Assembly: GCA_016296945.1 (NCBI GenBank)
Contig: JAEDHQ010000043.1
Coordinates: 1 to 15,739 of the forward strand
Length of the DNA stretch: 15,739 bases
Reading direction: 5' to 3'
Origin: Bacilli bacterium
GTDB lineage: Bacteria > Bacillota_I > Bacilli_A > ML615J-28 > CAG-698
A model generated the notes under the pieces. That model worked only from the letters and a program-made list of their open reading frames with translations. It ran no database searches and was not told the DNA's origin. How positions within the stretch are numbered: position 1 is the stretch's first letter; each line of letters starts with the position of its first letter. This document shows, piece after piece, positions 7,133 to 15,164 of this stretch. Made by a program: the position numbers and the translations under genes.

Positions 7133-8431
7133 TTAAAATTCAATTCCCAGTGTATGGGCTTCTTTTTTACCGTTATAGACATCAGCATCAACTGAATCGT
7201 TTTTGAATGCAACGATAATAGTACAGATTGCATCTCCAGTAATGTTTACAGCTGTTCTGAACATGTCTAACAAGTGATCGATACCGAAAATCATACCGAT
7301 TGCTTCTACTGGTAATCCAATTGAATTGAATACCATTGTAAGTGTAATAAGTCCTACTGAAGGAACTCCTGCGGTTCCGATGGATGCCATTACTGCGGTA
7401 AAGATTACTGTAATAAGTGCAGTAAGTCCTAAATCCATACCATAAGCCTGTGCTGCAAACATAACTGCACAACCTTGCATAATAGCAGTACCATCCATGT
7501 TGATTGTAGCTCCGAGAGGGATTGTAAATGAGGAGACTTCTGATTCAACACCCATTTCGGATAGTTTTTCCAAGTTTAAAGGGATTGTTGCATTGGATGT
7601 TGAGGATGAAAATGCAAAAAGCATAACTGATGCAAACTTCTTGAAAAACCTGACAGGATTGAATCTTGTAAAGAATACAAGTAATGACGGATAAACAATG
7701 AAAGCCTGTATTGCAAGACCTATAAGTACACATAATACATATTTTCCTATTGGCAGTATACCATCAAATCCAAGGCCTGCAAATGTCCTTGCCATAAGAC
7801 AGAATACACCGATTGGTGCGACTTTCATAACAAGGGAAGTCAACTCCATCATAATGTGATTTCCTTGCTCAAAGAATTCATTGACCAATTTAACTTCATC
7901 CCTTAATTTAGCCAAGATGATTCCTATTAATAATCCGAAAATGATTACCTGGAGCATGTATCCGTTTGCAAGTGAGTTCAATGGATTTTCAGGAATCATA
8001 TTTAAGATTGTATCGGTCATTGTCTGATTCAATGTTGCATTGACTGCTTGACCTGACATGCTCATGTTCATGCCAGCACCAGGCTGGATGAGTGTACCGA
8101 TTGCAAGAGCAATTGTAACTGCAACTGCAGTGGTAATCAAATAAATGACGATTGTACGACCGCCGATTGTACCGATTTTTCTGATATCTGAAATTGAAGC
8201 CGCTCCAACAACAATGGAACAGAAAACAAGTGGTACAACAAGCATTTTCATTAATCTGATAAACCCGTTACCACCTAAATAGAATATATTATCAATTAAA
8301 ATAGTGTCCTTGATAAATGGATTTGTTACAAAGAAGTTTAGGAACAATCCAACGAATATACCTAAAACCATTCCAATTAAAATCCAGTTACTGAGACTGA
8401 TTTTTCTTAGTTTACTTAACATTTTTTCCAT
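7133..8431 (-). CDS. Sodium-coupled dicarboxylate/acidic amino acid symporter
   Basis: The protein has 432 residues, the usual size for the DAACS family (GltP/DctA/GltPh), with about eight membrane helices and two re-entrant hairpins. The hallmark motifs are intact: serine-rich SSST at 275-278 in hairpin 1, NMDGT at 311-315, GTAGVPS in hairpin 2, and DHLLDMFRTAVNITGD at 385-400. Compared with GltPh, the residues equivalent to D390, D394, R397, N401 and D405 are D385, D389, R392, N396 and D400. The retained Arg and Asp predict an amino-bearing acidic substrate (Asp/Glu), co-transported with sodium, in the cytoplasmic membrane. The ATG at 8431 (or 8422) is chosen because further upstream codons would overlap the divergent gene. 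There is no clear binding site, and a TATA-like box at 8462-8470 suggests a near-leaderless mRNA. Confidence 0.92.
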   Translation of the reverse strand: MEKMLSKLRKISLSNWILIGMVLGIFVGLFLNFFVTNPFIKDTILIDNIFYLGGNGFIRLMKMLVVPLVFCSIVVGAASISDIRKIGTIGGRTIVIYLITTAVAVTIALAIGTLIQPGAGMNMSMSGQAVNATLNQTMTDTILNMIPENPLNSLANGYMLQVIIFGLLIGIILAKLRDEVKLVNEFFEQGNHIMMELTSLVMKVAPIGVFCLMARTFAGLGFDGILPIGKYVLCVLIGLAIQAFIVYPSLLVFFTRFNPVRFFKKFASVMLFAFSSSTSNATIPLNLEKLSEMGVESEVSSFTIPLGATINMDGTAIMQGCAVMFAAQAYGMDLGLTALITVIFTAVMASIGTAGVPSVGLITLTMVFNSIGLPVEAIGMIFGIDHLLDMFRTAVNITGDAICTIIVAFKNDSVDADVYNGKKEAHTLGIEF

Positions 8432-8522
8432 ATACTTTTTTATTACTTTATAATTATTGATTTTATTATACGATATTGTACATATGTAATAACAAGTATA
8501 TAATATGGTAAGGTGAAAAAAT

Positions 8523-9011
8523 ATGGTTAAATGCTCTAATTGTGGAACAGAAGTTTCGGATGAAGCTAAATTTTGTAATAACTGCGGATCAGAAATTGTA
8601 GTTGAAGAACCTGTAAATGACAATGGAACCAAGTTCTGTTCAAACTGAGGTTATGAAATGCCTCAGGCAACCAAATTCTGCCCTGAATGCGGAACTCCAA
8701 CAGATGCTGCTCCACAGGGGGTAAATACAACAACTGTCGTTAATGGTGATAAGACCGGTGCATTTGCAGCAGTATTGTCATTTTTCATTGTCGGACTGGG
8801 TCAGGTCTACTTGGGACTGACCAAGAAAGGAATTCTCCTATTCTTCGGTGCAATCGTTTCAGGAGTCTTAATGCTGATTTTAATCGGATGGATTACATGG
8901 CTTCTTGTATGGGGTTATGCAATATATGATGCATACAAATCCGCAGAAAAAATGAACATGGGAATTGCCGTTGAAGATAATATGGATATTCATAACTTAT
9001 TTTGGTGGTAA
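8523..9011 (+). pseudogene. Double zinc-ribbon, TM2-like membrane protein split by TGA
   Basis: From the ATG at 8523, seven bases after GGTGA (8512-8516), the frame encodes zinc ribbon 1 (CSNCG, then CNNCG) and begins ribbon 2 with FCSN, then meets TGA at 8646-8648 exactly where the second cysteine of the CxxC knuckle belongs. The same frame resumes GYEMPQ, CPECG and a 117-residue tail with two hydrophobic helices (GAFAAVLSFF to ILLFFGAIVSGVLMLILIGW), GLGQVYLG between them, and a TM2-like layout. The whole would be 162 residues plus the recoded position. A TGT or TGC changed to TGA explains it simply. That change also creates GAGGT at 8647-8651, six bases before the ATG at 8658, so the tail could be made separately without ribbon 1. 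Selenocysteine is unlikely in this lineage. The role is unknown. Confidence 0.75.
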
Positions 9012-9033
9012 ACCTTAGATGTTTACTGCTTTC

Positions 9034-9042
9034 TTTTTTTTT
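9034..9042 (+). terminator. T-run terminator after the zinc-ribbon gene
   Basis: Nine T residues lie about 22 bases after the stop codon, followed by AT-rich DNA. This fits intrinsic archaeal termination. No stem is needed or seen. Confidence 0.4.
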
Positions 9043-9049
9043 AAAAAAT

Positions 9050-9062
9050 ATTAAAATATAAC
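9050..9062 (+). promoter_or_regulatory. Putative TATA box for the Ig-like gene pair
   Basis: The sequence attaaaatataac would start a transcript near 9080. It lies upstream of the GGGGTG site (9096-9101) and overlaps or precedes the in-frame GTG at 9065, which argues against that GTG being the start codon. Confidence 0.4.
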
Positions 9063-9106
9063 TTGTGTGTAACATTATATTAACTGATCTTATTTGGGGT
9101 GTTAAT

Positions 9107-9799
9107 ATAGACAATAATAAAATCATAATATTACTTTTGGGAATAATTGTAGCTATTCTCTTAGTGGGATTGGCTATTGTGGTATCTGATTCAATCAAGG
9201 AAAACTCAGCAATTGAAATCAAAAGCAATGAAATTACACAGGGAAGCAACTTCAAATTTCAGCTTACAGGTCCAATGGACTCACAAAACGTTGAAATTAT
9301 ACTTAAGGATGAAAACAATAATGAAACTTATTTTACAGTAAAAACAGATTCAAATGGAAATGGAAAACTGAAAATAGATGAATCTGGCAAATATGAAGTG
9401 ACAGTTAAATATTCCGGCAATTCCGATTTCAAGGGATGTGAAGTTTCAGATGAAGTGACTGTAAAAGCCACAACAAGCGAAGTATCTGAAGACTTTGGAG
9501 GAAGTGAAATCCACACAATAACAATGACTCCAAAATTCGATGAATATACATCAAAAACAGTCGGAGAATACACAGTCACAGCAATGAAATGGAGTGGAAC
9601 AACCGTTGGGGGACTGGACATTACATTATCCAAAAACGGTCAAATGATGGACAAGAATTCCTACCTCTCAAGAGGTCACGTTTTAATGGATGGACAGTGG
9701 AAATGGACCAACTGGGCTCACGGTGAAGAGGATGGAACACATCATAGGTATCCAGTAAGCAGTGATGTTGTTGTAGATGAAATAGAAGTTCAATTTTAG
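9107..9799 (+). CDS. Membrane-anchored Ig-like protein, apparent ATA start
   Basis: About 230 residues if started at 9107. An N-terminal hydrophobic helix (IIILLLGIIVAILLVGLAIVV) acts as a signal anchor and the rest should lie outside the cell. Residues about 45-125 form an Ig-like beta domain (GSNFKFQLTG, VEIILKD, TVKTDSNGNGKLKI, GKYEVTVKYSGNSDF), like the repeats of methanogen adhesin-like proteins. A second, Thr/Trp-bearing domain follows (EYTVTAMKWSG to VVVDEIEVQF). In the paralogue at 9811 the first residues are MEDKNIIIIL; here they are ATA-D-N-N-K-I-I-I-L, with GGGGTG five bases before the ATA. Thus ATA (9107-9109) stands where ATG is expected. A GTG at 9065 is in frame but lacks a binding site. 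Expression may be low. It is the first of a two-gene unit. Confidence 0.7.
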   Translation: MDNNKIIILLLGIIVAILLVGLAIVVSDSIKENSAIEIKSNEITQGSNFKFQLTGPMDSQNVEIILKDENNNETYFTVKTDSNGNGKLKIDESGKYEVTVKYSGNSDFKGCEVSDEVTVKATTSEVSEDFGGSEIHTITMTPKFDEYTSKTVGEYTVTAMKWSGTTVGGLDITLSKNGQMMDKNSYLSRGHVLMDGQWKWTNWAHGEEDGTHHRYPVSSDVVVDEIEVQF

Positions 9800-9810
9800 A
9801 AGGGGAAAAT

Positions 9811-10428
9811 ATGGAAGATAAAAATATTATCATAATTTTGGTTGCAGTCATAATTATTCTTGCAGTAGCTGTTGGAGTAATGTATTTTCAATCAATGAAT
9901 GTATCAGAGCAAAGCATTGTAAAAATCACAAGTGATAATGCTCTTTATGAAGGAAATGATTTGTCAGTTGAATTGTCTGATTTAAACAAAACTCCAATTT
10001 CCGATGCTGATATAGATATTGTCATTAAAGATAAAGATGGTGATATTGTCGTTAATGGAATGGTTAAAACTGATTCAAAAGGCAAAGCTAAATTGAATCT
10101 TGATTTGAGTAAAGGCAAATATGATGTTGAGGCCATGTTTAATGGAAACGATAATTTCACTTTAAGCAATGCAACTCAGAAATTGACAATTAAAGAAGTA
10201 AAAACAGAAACTGTTTCATCAAATGATTATCCTGAATATAGTGCTGATCTGGGATATTACAGATCAACAGGGATTACTGATGGTGAATTTGCTGTTGTTG
10301 AATTGGCAAGTGGCCGTCAGGTGGTAATTGCCGGTGATGGGTACTATGAGTATAATGGTAAGGACGCACAGGGATATATCATAACTGGTACTTTCCTGGG
10401 TCATGGTGGTCAATCAATAGCAGGGTAG
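9811..10428 (+). CDS. Membrane-anchored Ig-like protein, paralogue of its neighbour
   Basis: The protein has 205 residues. A signal-anchor helix (about 5-25, IIIILVAVIIILAVAVGVMYF) is followed by an Ig-like domain (about 40-130: GNDLSVELSDLNKTPISDAD, VIKDKDG, VKTDSKGKAKLNL, GKYDVEAMFNGNDNF) clearly homologous to that of the preceding gene. The C-terminal part (about 140-205) differs, being Gly/Tyr-rich and ending GHGGQSIAG. It starts at the ATG five bases after GGGG, only 11 bases past the previous stop, so the two are probably co-translated. The protein should face outward from the membrane or pseudomurein wall. No enzyme motif or sortase signal is visible. The function is unknown; a surface-binding role is inference. 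Confidence 0.75.
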   Translation: MEDKNIIIILVAVIIILAVAVGVMYFQSMNVSEQSIVKITSDNALYEGNDLSVELSDLNKTPISDADIDIVIKDKDGDIVVNGMVKTDSKGKAKLNLDLSKGKYDVEAMFNGNDNFTLSNATQKLTIKEVKTETVSSNDYPEYSADLGYYRSTGITDGEFAVVELASGRQVVIAGDGYYEYNGKDAQGYIITGTFLGHGGQSIAG

Positions 10429-10460
10429 GTGCATTAGTGCCTACTATTTTTTCTTTTTTT
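10425..10460 (+). terminator. Hairpin plus T-run terminator of the Ig-like pair
   Basis: GTAGGTGC (10425-10432) pairs with GTGCCTAC (10437-10444) through an 8-bp stem with two G-T wobbles and an ATTA loop, followed by T-rich 10447-10460. The stop codon (10426-10428) lies inside the stem. The element is well placed to separate this unit from the hsd operon. Confidence 0.6.
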
Positions 10461-10540
10461 GTAAATTAAGTTATTTTTCATACATTTTTATTTTCATTGT
10501 TTTTAGTAAAACTTAATAGCATATTTTTTCATAAATATAA

Positions 10541-10550
10541 TTAATATAAA
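10541..10550 (+). promoter_or_regulatory. Putative TATA box of the hsd operon
   Basis: TTAATATAAA lies about 45 bases upstream of the proposed start at 10593, predicting a transcript start around 10567-10575. A GGGGTTGAT site (10581-10589) follows. No operator repeat is obvious. Confidence 0.4.
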
Positions 10551-10592
10551 GTTGTGTTTATTTGATTATATTGTATTTTAGGGGTTGATTTT

Positions 10593-13500
10593 ATTTCAAT
10601 TTATAATGAAGATGTATATGAAGATTCCATCCTTAATCTGCTGCAGGATTTAGGTTATACTTATTATAGTGGTTATGATGTTGAAAGGGATTATAAAAAT
10701 CCATTATTTGTCAATGATTTGGATAATCTGTATTCAATTAATCGAGATTCAAGCAGAATAGCTATTGAAAATGCTATTAAAAAGGTACAGGACTTTGGAA
10801 TTGCAAGTGTCGCTGAAAAAAATGAAAGATTCAATAATTATCTGCAGAATGGAATATCTGTAAATTATTGGGAAGACAATCAGGAAAAATCCACATTAAT
10901 CAAATTGGTTGATTGGGAAAATTTGGAAAATAATAGATTTACAGTTATCAATCAATGGACTGTTGTTGAAAAGGAAACCAAACGTCCGGATATTATAGTA
11001 TTTCTCAACGGATTTCCAGTTGTTGTAATGGAGCTAAAATCTCCTTCAAGAGAAGATGCAGATGTATCTGAAGCATATAATCAACTACAAAAATACAAGC
11101 AGGTCATTCCATCACTTTTTACTTACAATTCTTTTTGTGTTATGAGTGATATGGCAATTACAAAGGCAGGAACAATCACTTCATCAGAAGACCGTTTTAT
11201 GGAATGGAAAACAACTGATGGAAGCTATGAATCAACTCAATTTGCAGATTTCACAACATTTTTTGAAGGAATATTCGAAAAAAACAGATTCCTTGATATA
11301 TTAAAAAACTTCATTACTTTTTCAAACGATTCAACTAAAAAGATTAAGATTTTAGGAGCATATCACCAATATTTTGCTGTTAATAAGGCAGTAGAATCAA
11401 CTCTAAAAGCTATTAACAGTGACCACAAGGCAGGTGTGTTCTGGCACACTCAGGGAAGTGGAAAAAGCTTATCCATGGTGTTTTATGTAAACAAGCTTCA
11501 AGAAAGACTTGAAAGTCCAACATTTGTGGTCATCACTGACCGTAATGACTTGGATGATCAACTGTTTACACAATTCAGCAAATGTAGTGATTTCTTAAGA
11601 CAGACTCCGCAGCAAGCAACAAGCATGAAAAATCTAAAGGAATTGCTCAATGACAGAAAAGCCAATGGAATATTCTTTTCAACAATGCAAAAGTTTGATG
11701 AATATGATGAATCATTAACTGAGAGAAATGATGTAATTGTAATATCTGATGAAGCACATCGTAGTCAATATGGGCTTGAAGAGAAAGTAGATCCAAAAAC
11801 AGGTGAAATAAAAATTGGTGCTGCACGTAGAATACGCAATGCACTTCCGAATGCAACATATATTGGATTTACCGGAACACCAATCTCAAGGTCAGACAAA
11901 TCAACAAGAGAAGTGTTCGGTAACTACATTGATATTTATGATATGACACAGTCTGTAGAAGATGGTGCAACAGTACCAATCAGCTATGAAAGCCGTATTG
12001 CAGATATTAAATTGGATGAAACTATTTTGGATGAAATTGATAAAAAATACTGGGAATTAAGAGAGCAAGCTGAGGAATATAACATTGAGAGAAGCAAAAG
12101 AGAACTCAGTAGGATGGAGGCATTGCTTGGAGCACCAGAAATCATTGATGACATATGTACTGATATTGTAAATCACTATGAAAACAATCGTGCAATGGAA
12201 TTAACCGGTAAGGCGATGATAGTTGCATATTCAAGACCAATTGCAATAAAAATGTATAAAAAAATATTGGAACTTCGTCCGAATTGGGATGAAAAAGTAA
12301 AAGTGGTAATGAGTGGTTCCAATAAAGACCCGGAAGACTGGCATGAAATCATTGGAGACAAATCATATAAAAAAGGACTTGAAAAGAAATTCAAAGATGA
12401 TGACGACCCAATGAAAATAGCTATTGTAGTTGACATGTGGCTTACAGGATTTGACGTGCCCTCACTTGCAACAATGTATGTCTATAAACCAATGAAAGGA
12501 CACAACTTGATGCAGGCAATTGCTCGTGTTAATAGAGTATTCAAAGATAAAGAAGGTGGACTTGTAGTTGACTACATTGGTATTGCATCAGAACTTAAAA
12601 AAGCAATGAGTGAATATACGGATAGGGACAATAAAAACTATGGTGATATGGATGTGGATAATATTGCTTATCCAAACTTCCAGGAAAAATTAGAAGTCTG
12701 TAGAGATTTATTCCACAAATTTGATTATTCAAAATTCTTTGGAGAAAGTAACTTGGAGAGATCAAAAGTTATTTCTGGTGGAGTAAACTTTATGGAAGCT
12801 TTAATTAATGAAGATAAGAAAAATTCATTCCTAAAAGAAGCATTACTTCTCAAGAAATGGTTGTCATTATGTAGAAGCAGGGCAAGTGAAAAAGAAAGAT
12901 TTGAAGCAGCATTCTTTGAAGCGGTCCGTACAACTCTTGTTAAAATTTCTTCTGATAAGAAACTGTCTATTCATGAAATCAATGCACAAATCACCAAACT
13001 TCTTAATCAATCCATCAAAAGTACTGGTGTTATCAACATTATCAATGTAAGTGATGAAGTTTCATTGTTCGACCCGGAATTTTTAGATAAAGTACGTTCA
13101 ATGGAATCATCAAATTTAACAATTTCTCTTTTGGAAAAACTCCTCAACGACCAAGTAAAAGGATATAAAAGAAAAAATATCATAAAATCTGAGGAATTCT
13201 CAGACCTTTTAAAACAAACCATGAACAGCTATGTCAATGGCCATATTACAAATGATGAGGTTATTGAAGAGTTAATTAAAATTGCAAAGCTTTTGCGTGA
13301 AGCACATAAGGAGGGTGAAAAATTAGGTTTAACTGAAGAGGAATTGGCATTTTACAATGCAATTGCACTTCCTGAAAACATACATGACTTTTATACAGAT
13401 GAAACTTTAATTAAAATTACACAGGAATTAACTGAATCTTTAAGAAGAAATAGGACAATAGACTGGCAGAAAAAGGAATCTGCAAGAGCAAACATGAGAA

Positions 13501-13610
13501 GAACTGTAAAACGTTTGCTTAAAAAGTATGATTATCCTCCAGAAGAAATGAAATCAGCTTTAGAAAAAGTTATTGCACAATGTGAATTATGGGCGGATGT
13601 TACAATATGA
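10593..13610 (+). CDS. hsdR: Type I restriction enzyme, R subunit (HsdR)
   Basis: About 1,005 residues from 10593. HsdR is the ATP-driven translocase and nuclease of a type I restriction complex (R2M2S), cutting DNA whose site is unmethylated. Positions counted from 10593: nuclease motif RPDIIVF (D133) with ELK (E147, K149); Walker A WHTQGSGKS at 284-292 with K291; DEAH at 386-389; GFTGTP at 425-430; and motif VI QAIARVNRVF at 641-650. The helical C-terminus is for complex assembly. The typical N-terminal element (YNEDVYEDSILNLLQDLGYTYYSGYD) lies upstream of the first ordinary start codon (TTG at 10719). In that frame, back to a TGA at 10563, there is no ATG, GTG or TTG. The best start is ATT 10593-10595, three bases after GGGGTTGAT. 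All catalytic motifs are intact. It is first in the hsdR-hsdM-hsdS order, 12 bases before hsdM. Confidence 0.93.
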   Translation: MSIYNEDVYEDSILNLLQDLGYTYYSGYDVERDYKNPLFVNDLDNLYSINRDSSRIAIENAIKKVQDFGIASVAEKNERFNNYLQNGISVNYWEDNQEKSTLIKLVDWENLENNRFTVINQWTVVEKETKRPDIIVFLNGFPVVVMELKSPSREDADVSEAYNQLQKYKQVIPSLFTYNSFCVMSDMAITKAGTITSSEDRFMEWKTTDGSYESTQFADFTTFFEGIFEKNRFLDILKNFITFSNDSTKKIKILGAYHQYFAVNKAVESTLKAINSDHKAGVFWHTQGSGKSLSMVFYVNKLQERLESPTFVVITDRNDLDDQLFTQFSKCSDFLRQTPQQATSMKNLKELLNDRKANGIFFSTMQKFDEYDESLTERNDVIVISDEAHRSQYGLEEKVDPKTGEIKIGAARRIRNALPNATYIGFTGTPISRSDKSTREVFGNYIDIYDMTQSVEDGATVPISYESRIADIKLDETILDEIDKKYWELREQAEEYNIERSKRELSRMEALLGAPEIIDDICTDIVNHYENNRAMELTGKAMIVAYSRPIAIKMYKKILELRPNWDEKVKVVMSGSNKDPEDWHEIIGDKSYKKGLEKKFKDDDDPMKIAIVVDMWLTGFDVPSLATMYVYKPMKGHNLMQAIARVNRVFKDKEGGLVVDYIGIASELKKAMSEYTDRDNKNYGDMDVDNIAYPNFQEKLEVCRDLFHKFDYSKFFGESNLERSKVISGGVNFMEALINEDKKNSFLKEALLLKKWLSLCRSRASEKERFEAAFFEAVRTTLVKISSDKKLSIHEINAQITKLLNQSIKSTGVINIINVSDEVSLFDPEFLDKVRSMESSNLTISLLEKLLNDQVKGYKRKNIIKSEEFSDLLKQTMNSYVNGHITNDEVIEELIKIAKLLREAHKEGEKLGLTEEELAFYNAIALPENIHDFYTDETLIKITQELTESLRRNRTIDWQKKESARANMRRTVKRLLKKYDYPPEEMKSALEKVIAQCELWADVTI

Positions 13611-13611
13611 T

Positions 13612-13617
13612 GGTGAT
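13612..13617 (+). promoter_or_regulatory. Ribosome binding site deciding the hsdM start
   Basis: GGTGAT sits just after the hsdR stop (13608-13610). TTG 13617, ATG 13620 and ATG 13623 are all in frame. The five-base gap to 13623 equals that of the gene at 1712, so 13623 is preferred. The position suggests coupling to hsdR translation. Confidence 0.6.
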
Positions 13618-13622
13618 TGATG

Positions 13623-15125
13623 ATGGCAAAGGAAAATATTAGTGAAATTGGATTTGAAAAACAGATATGGGATGCAGCAGATGAACTAAGAGGTTCAATG
13701 GATGCAGCTGAATACAAACATGTGGTATTGGGATTAATCTTTTTAAAATACTTATCAGATAAATTTGAAGATAGATATCAGGAACTTGTTGAAGAAGGAG
13801 CAGGATTTGAAGAGGATATTGATGAATATACTTCAGAAAACATATTCTTCGTACCGCCAGAAGCACGTTGGAGTGAAATAGCTAAGAATGCAAACAAGGA
13901 AGAAAACGGTTTGACAATCGACAATGCAATGAAAGCAATTGAAGATTCCAATAAATCACTTAAAGGAATATTACCTAAAAACTTCTCAAGACCAGAACTA
14001 GACAAAAAGAAACTCGGTGCTGTTATTGATATATTCACAAATGTACAAATGTCTGATAAAGGTGATAAAAAAGATATTTTAGGACGTACCTATGAATATT
14101 GTCTTTCAATGTTTGCAGAAACTGAAGGTAAAAAAGCAGGGGAGTTTTATACTCCTGCATGTGTAGTAAAAACATTGGTTTCAATATTAAAACCATATGA
14201 TGGAAGAGTATACGACCCATGCTGCGGATCTGGGGGAATGTTTGTACAATCCAAAAATTTCATTGAAAATCATAGTGGAAACATTAAAAAGATTTCAATC
14301 TATGGTCAGGAATCAAATCCCACCACATGGAAAATGGCAAAAATGAACTTAGCTATTCGTGGACTTGAAGCAGACCTTGGAGAGCACCAGGAAGACACAT
14401 TTCTAAATGATTTGCATCCTACCTTAAAAGCTGATTTTGTAATGGCAAATCCACCATTCAACCTCAAAAAATGGGGACAAGAACAATTACAGGATGATGT
14501 AAGGTGGAAATATGGTATTCCACCAAAAGGAAATGCAAACTTCGCATGGATGCAACATATGATACATCACTTATCACCAAAAGGAAAAATAGGTTTGGTA
14601 TTAGCTAACGGGTCATTATCATCAACTACTTCCGGTGAAGGTAAAATCAGACAAGCAATTGTTGAAGATGATCTAGTAGAATGTATTGTTGCACTTCCTA
14701 CTCAACTGTTTTATACAACAGGAATTCCAGTTTGTCTTTGGTTCTTGAACCGTGATAAAAAACAAAAAGGAAAAACTTTGTTTATTGATGCACGTGAAAT
14801 TGGAACAATGGTTTCAAGGAAACTACGTGAATTAACAGATGAAGATATTGAATTAATTGCAGAAACATTCACTAAATTCGAAGAAGGAACCCTTGAAGAT
14901 GAAAAAGGATTCTGCAAAGTAAGTGATTTAGAAGAAATCAAGAAACATGATTTCATATTAACACCTGGTCGTTATGTTGGATTTAAACCAGAAGAAGATG
15001 ATGGAATTCCATTTGAAGAAAAAATGAAAACATTAACAACTGAATTGGATGCGTTATTTAAGGAATCCAATGAACTTGAAGGTAAAATTCGTCAAAGTTT
15101 AAAGGAGATTGGTTTTGAATTCTAG
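13623..15125 (+). CDS. hsdM: Type I modification methyltransferase subunit (HsdM)
   Basis: The protein has 500 residues, normal for HsdM. It transfers a methyl group from S-adenosylmethionine to adenine N6 at the site chosen by HsdS, marking host DNA. An N-terminal helical domain (about 10-160; IWDAADELRGSMDAAEYKH, then LGLIFLKYLSDKFEDR) is followed by GEFYTP at 173-178, the cofactor motif I DPCCGSGG at 198-205 and the catalytic motif IV NPPF at 276-279, the gamma-class order. The C-terminus (about 460-500) is helical and should contact HsdS. The start at 13623 follows the binding site described at 13612. It lies 12 bases after hsdR and 39 bases before hsdS on the same strand, in one operon. 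All key residues are present, so it should be active if HsdS is intact. Confidence 0.95.
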   Translation: MAKENISEIGFEKQIWDAADELRGSMDAAEYKHVVLGLIFLKYLSDKFEDRYQELVEEGAGFEEDIDEYTSENIFFVPPEARWSEIAKNANKEENGLTIDNAMKAIEDSNKSLKGILPKNFSRPELDKKKLGAVIDIFTNVQMSDKGDKKDILGRTYEYCLSMFAETEGKKAGEFYTPACVVKTLVSILKPYDGRVYDPCCGSGGMFVQSKNFIENHSGNIKKISIYGQESNPTTWKMAKMNLAIRGLEADLGEHQEDTFLNDLHPTLKADFVMANPPFNLKKWGQEQLQDDVRWKYGIPPKGNANFAWMQHMIHHLSPKGKIGLVLANGSLSSTTSGEGKIRQAIVEDDLVECIVALPTQLFYTTGIPVCLWFLNRDKKQKGKTLFIDAREIGTMVSRKLRELTDEDIELIAETFTKFEEGTLEDEKGFCKVSDLEEIKKHDFILTPGRYVGFKPEEDDGIPFEEKMKTLTTELDALFKESNELEGKIRQSLKEIGFEF

Positions 15126-15164
15126 ATTTGAATTTAGAATTTTTTATTAAAAGGAGTGATAAAT

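Noticed and set aside
8479..8488. Palindrome TACATATGTA between the divergent symporter and zinc-ribbon genes as an operator
   Set aside because: It is only ten bases, does not extend, and occurs once in AT-rich DNA; there is no support beyond location.
8432..8632. Upstream extension of the symporter reading frame by 67 codons
   Set aside because: It is open by chance, overlaps the divergent zinc-ribbon gene and its promoter, is not hydrophobic in the family pattern, and the family length fits a start at 8431.
7133..8632. Long open frames antisense to or within the symporter, hsdR and hsdM genes
   Set aside because: They lie opposite or out of frame with strongly supported genes, lack binding sites and show no family motifs.
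10719..10721. TTG as the hsdR start codon
   Set aside because: It would remove the conserved N-terminal segment, and no binding site precedes it.
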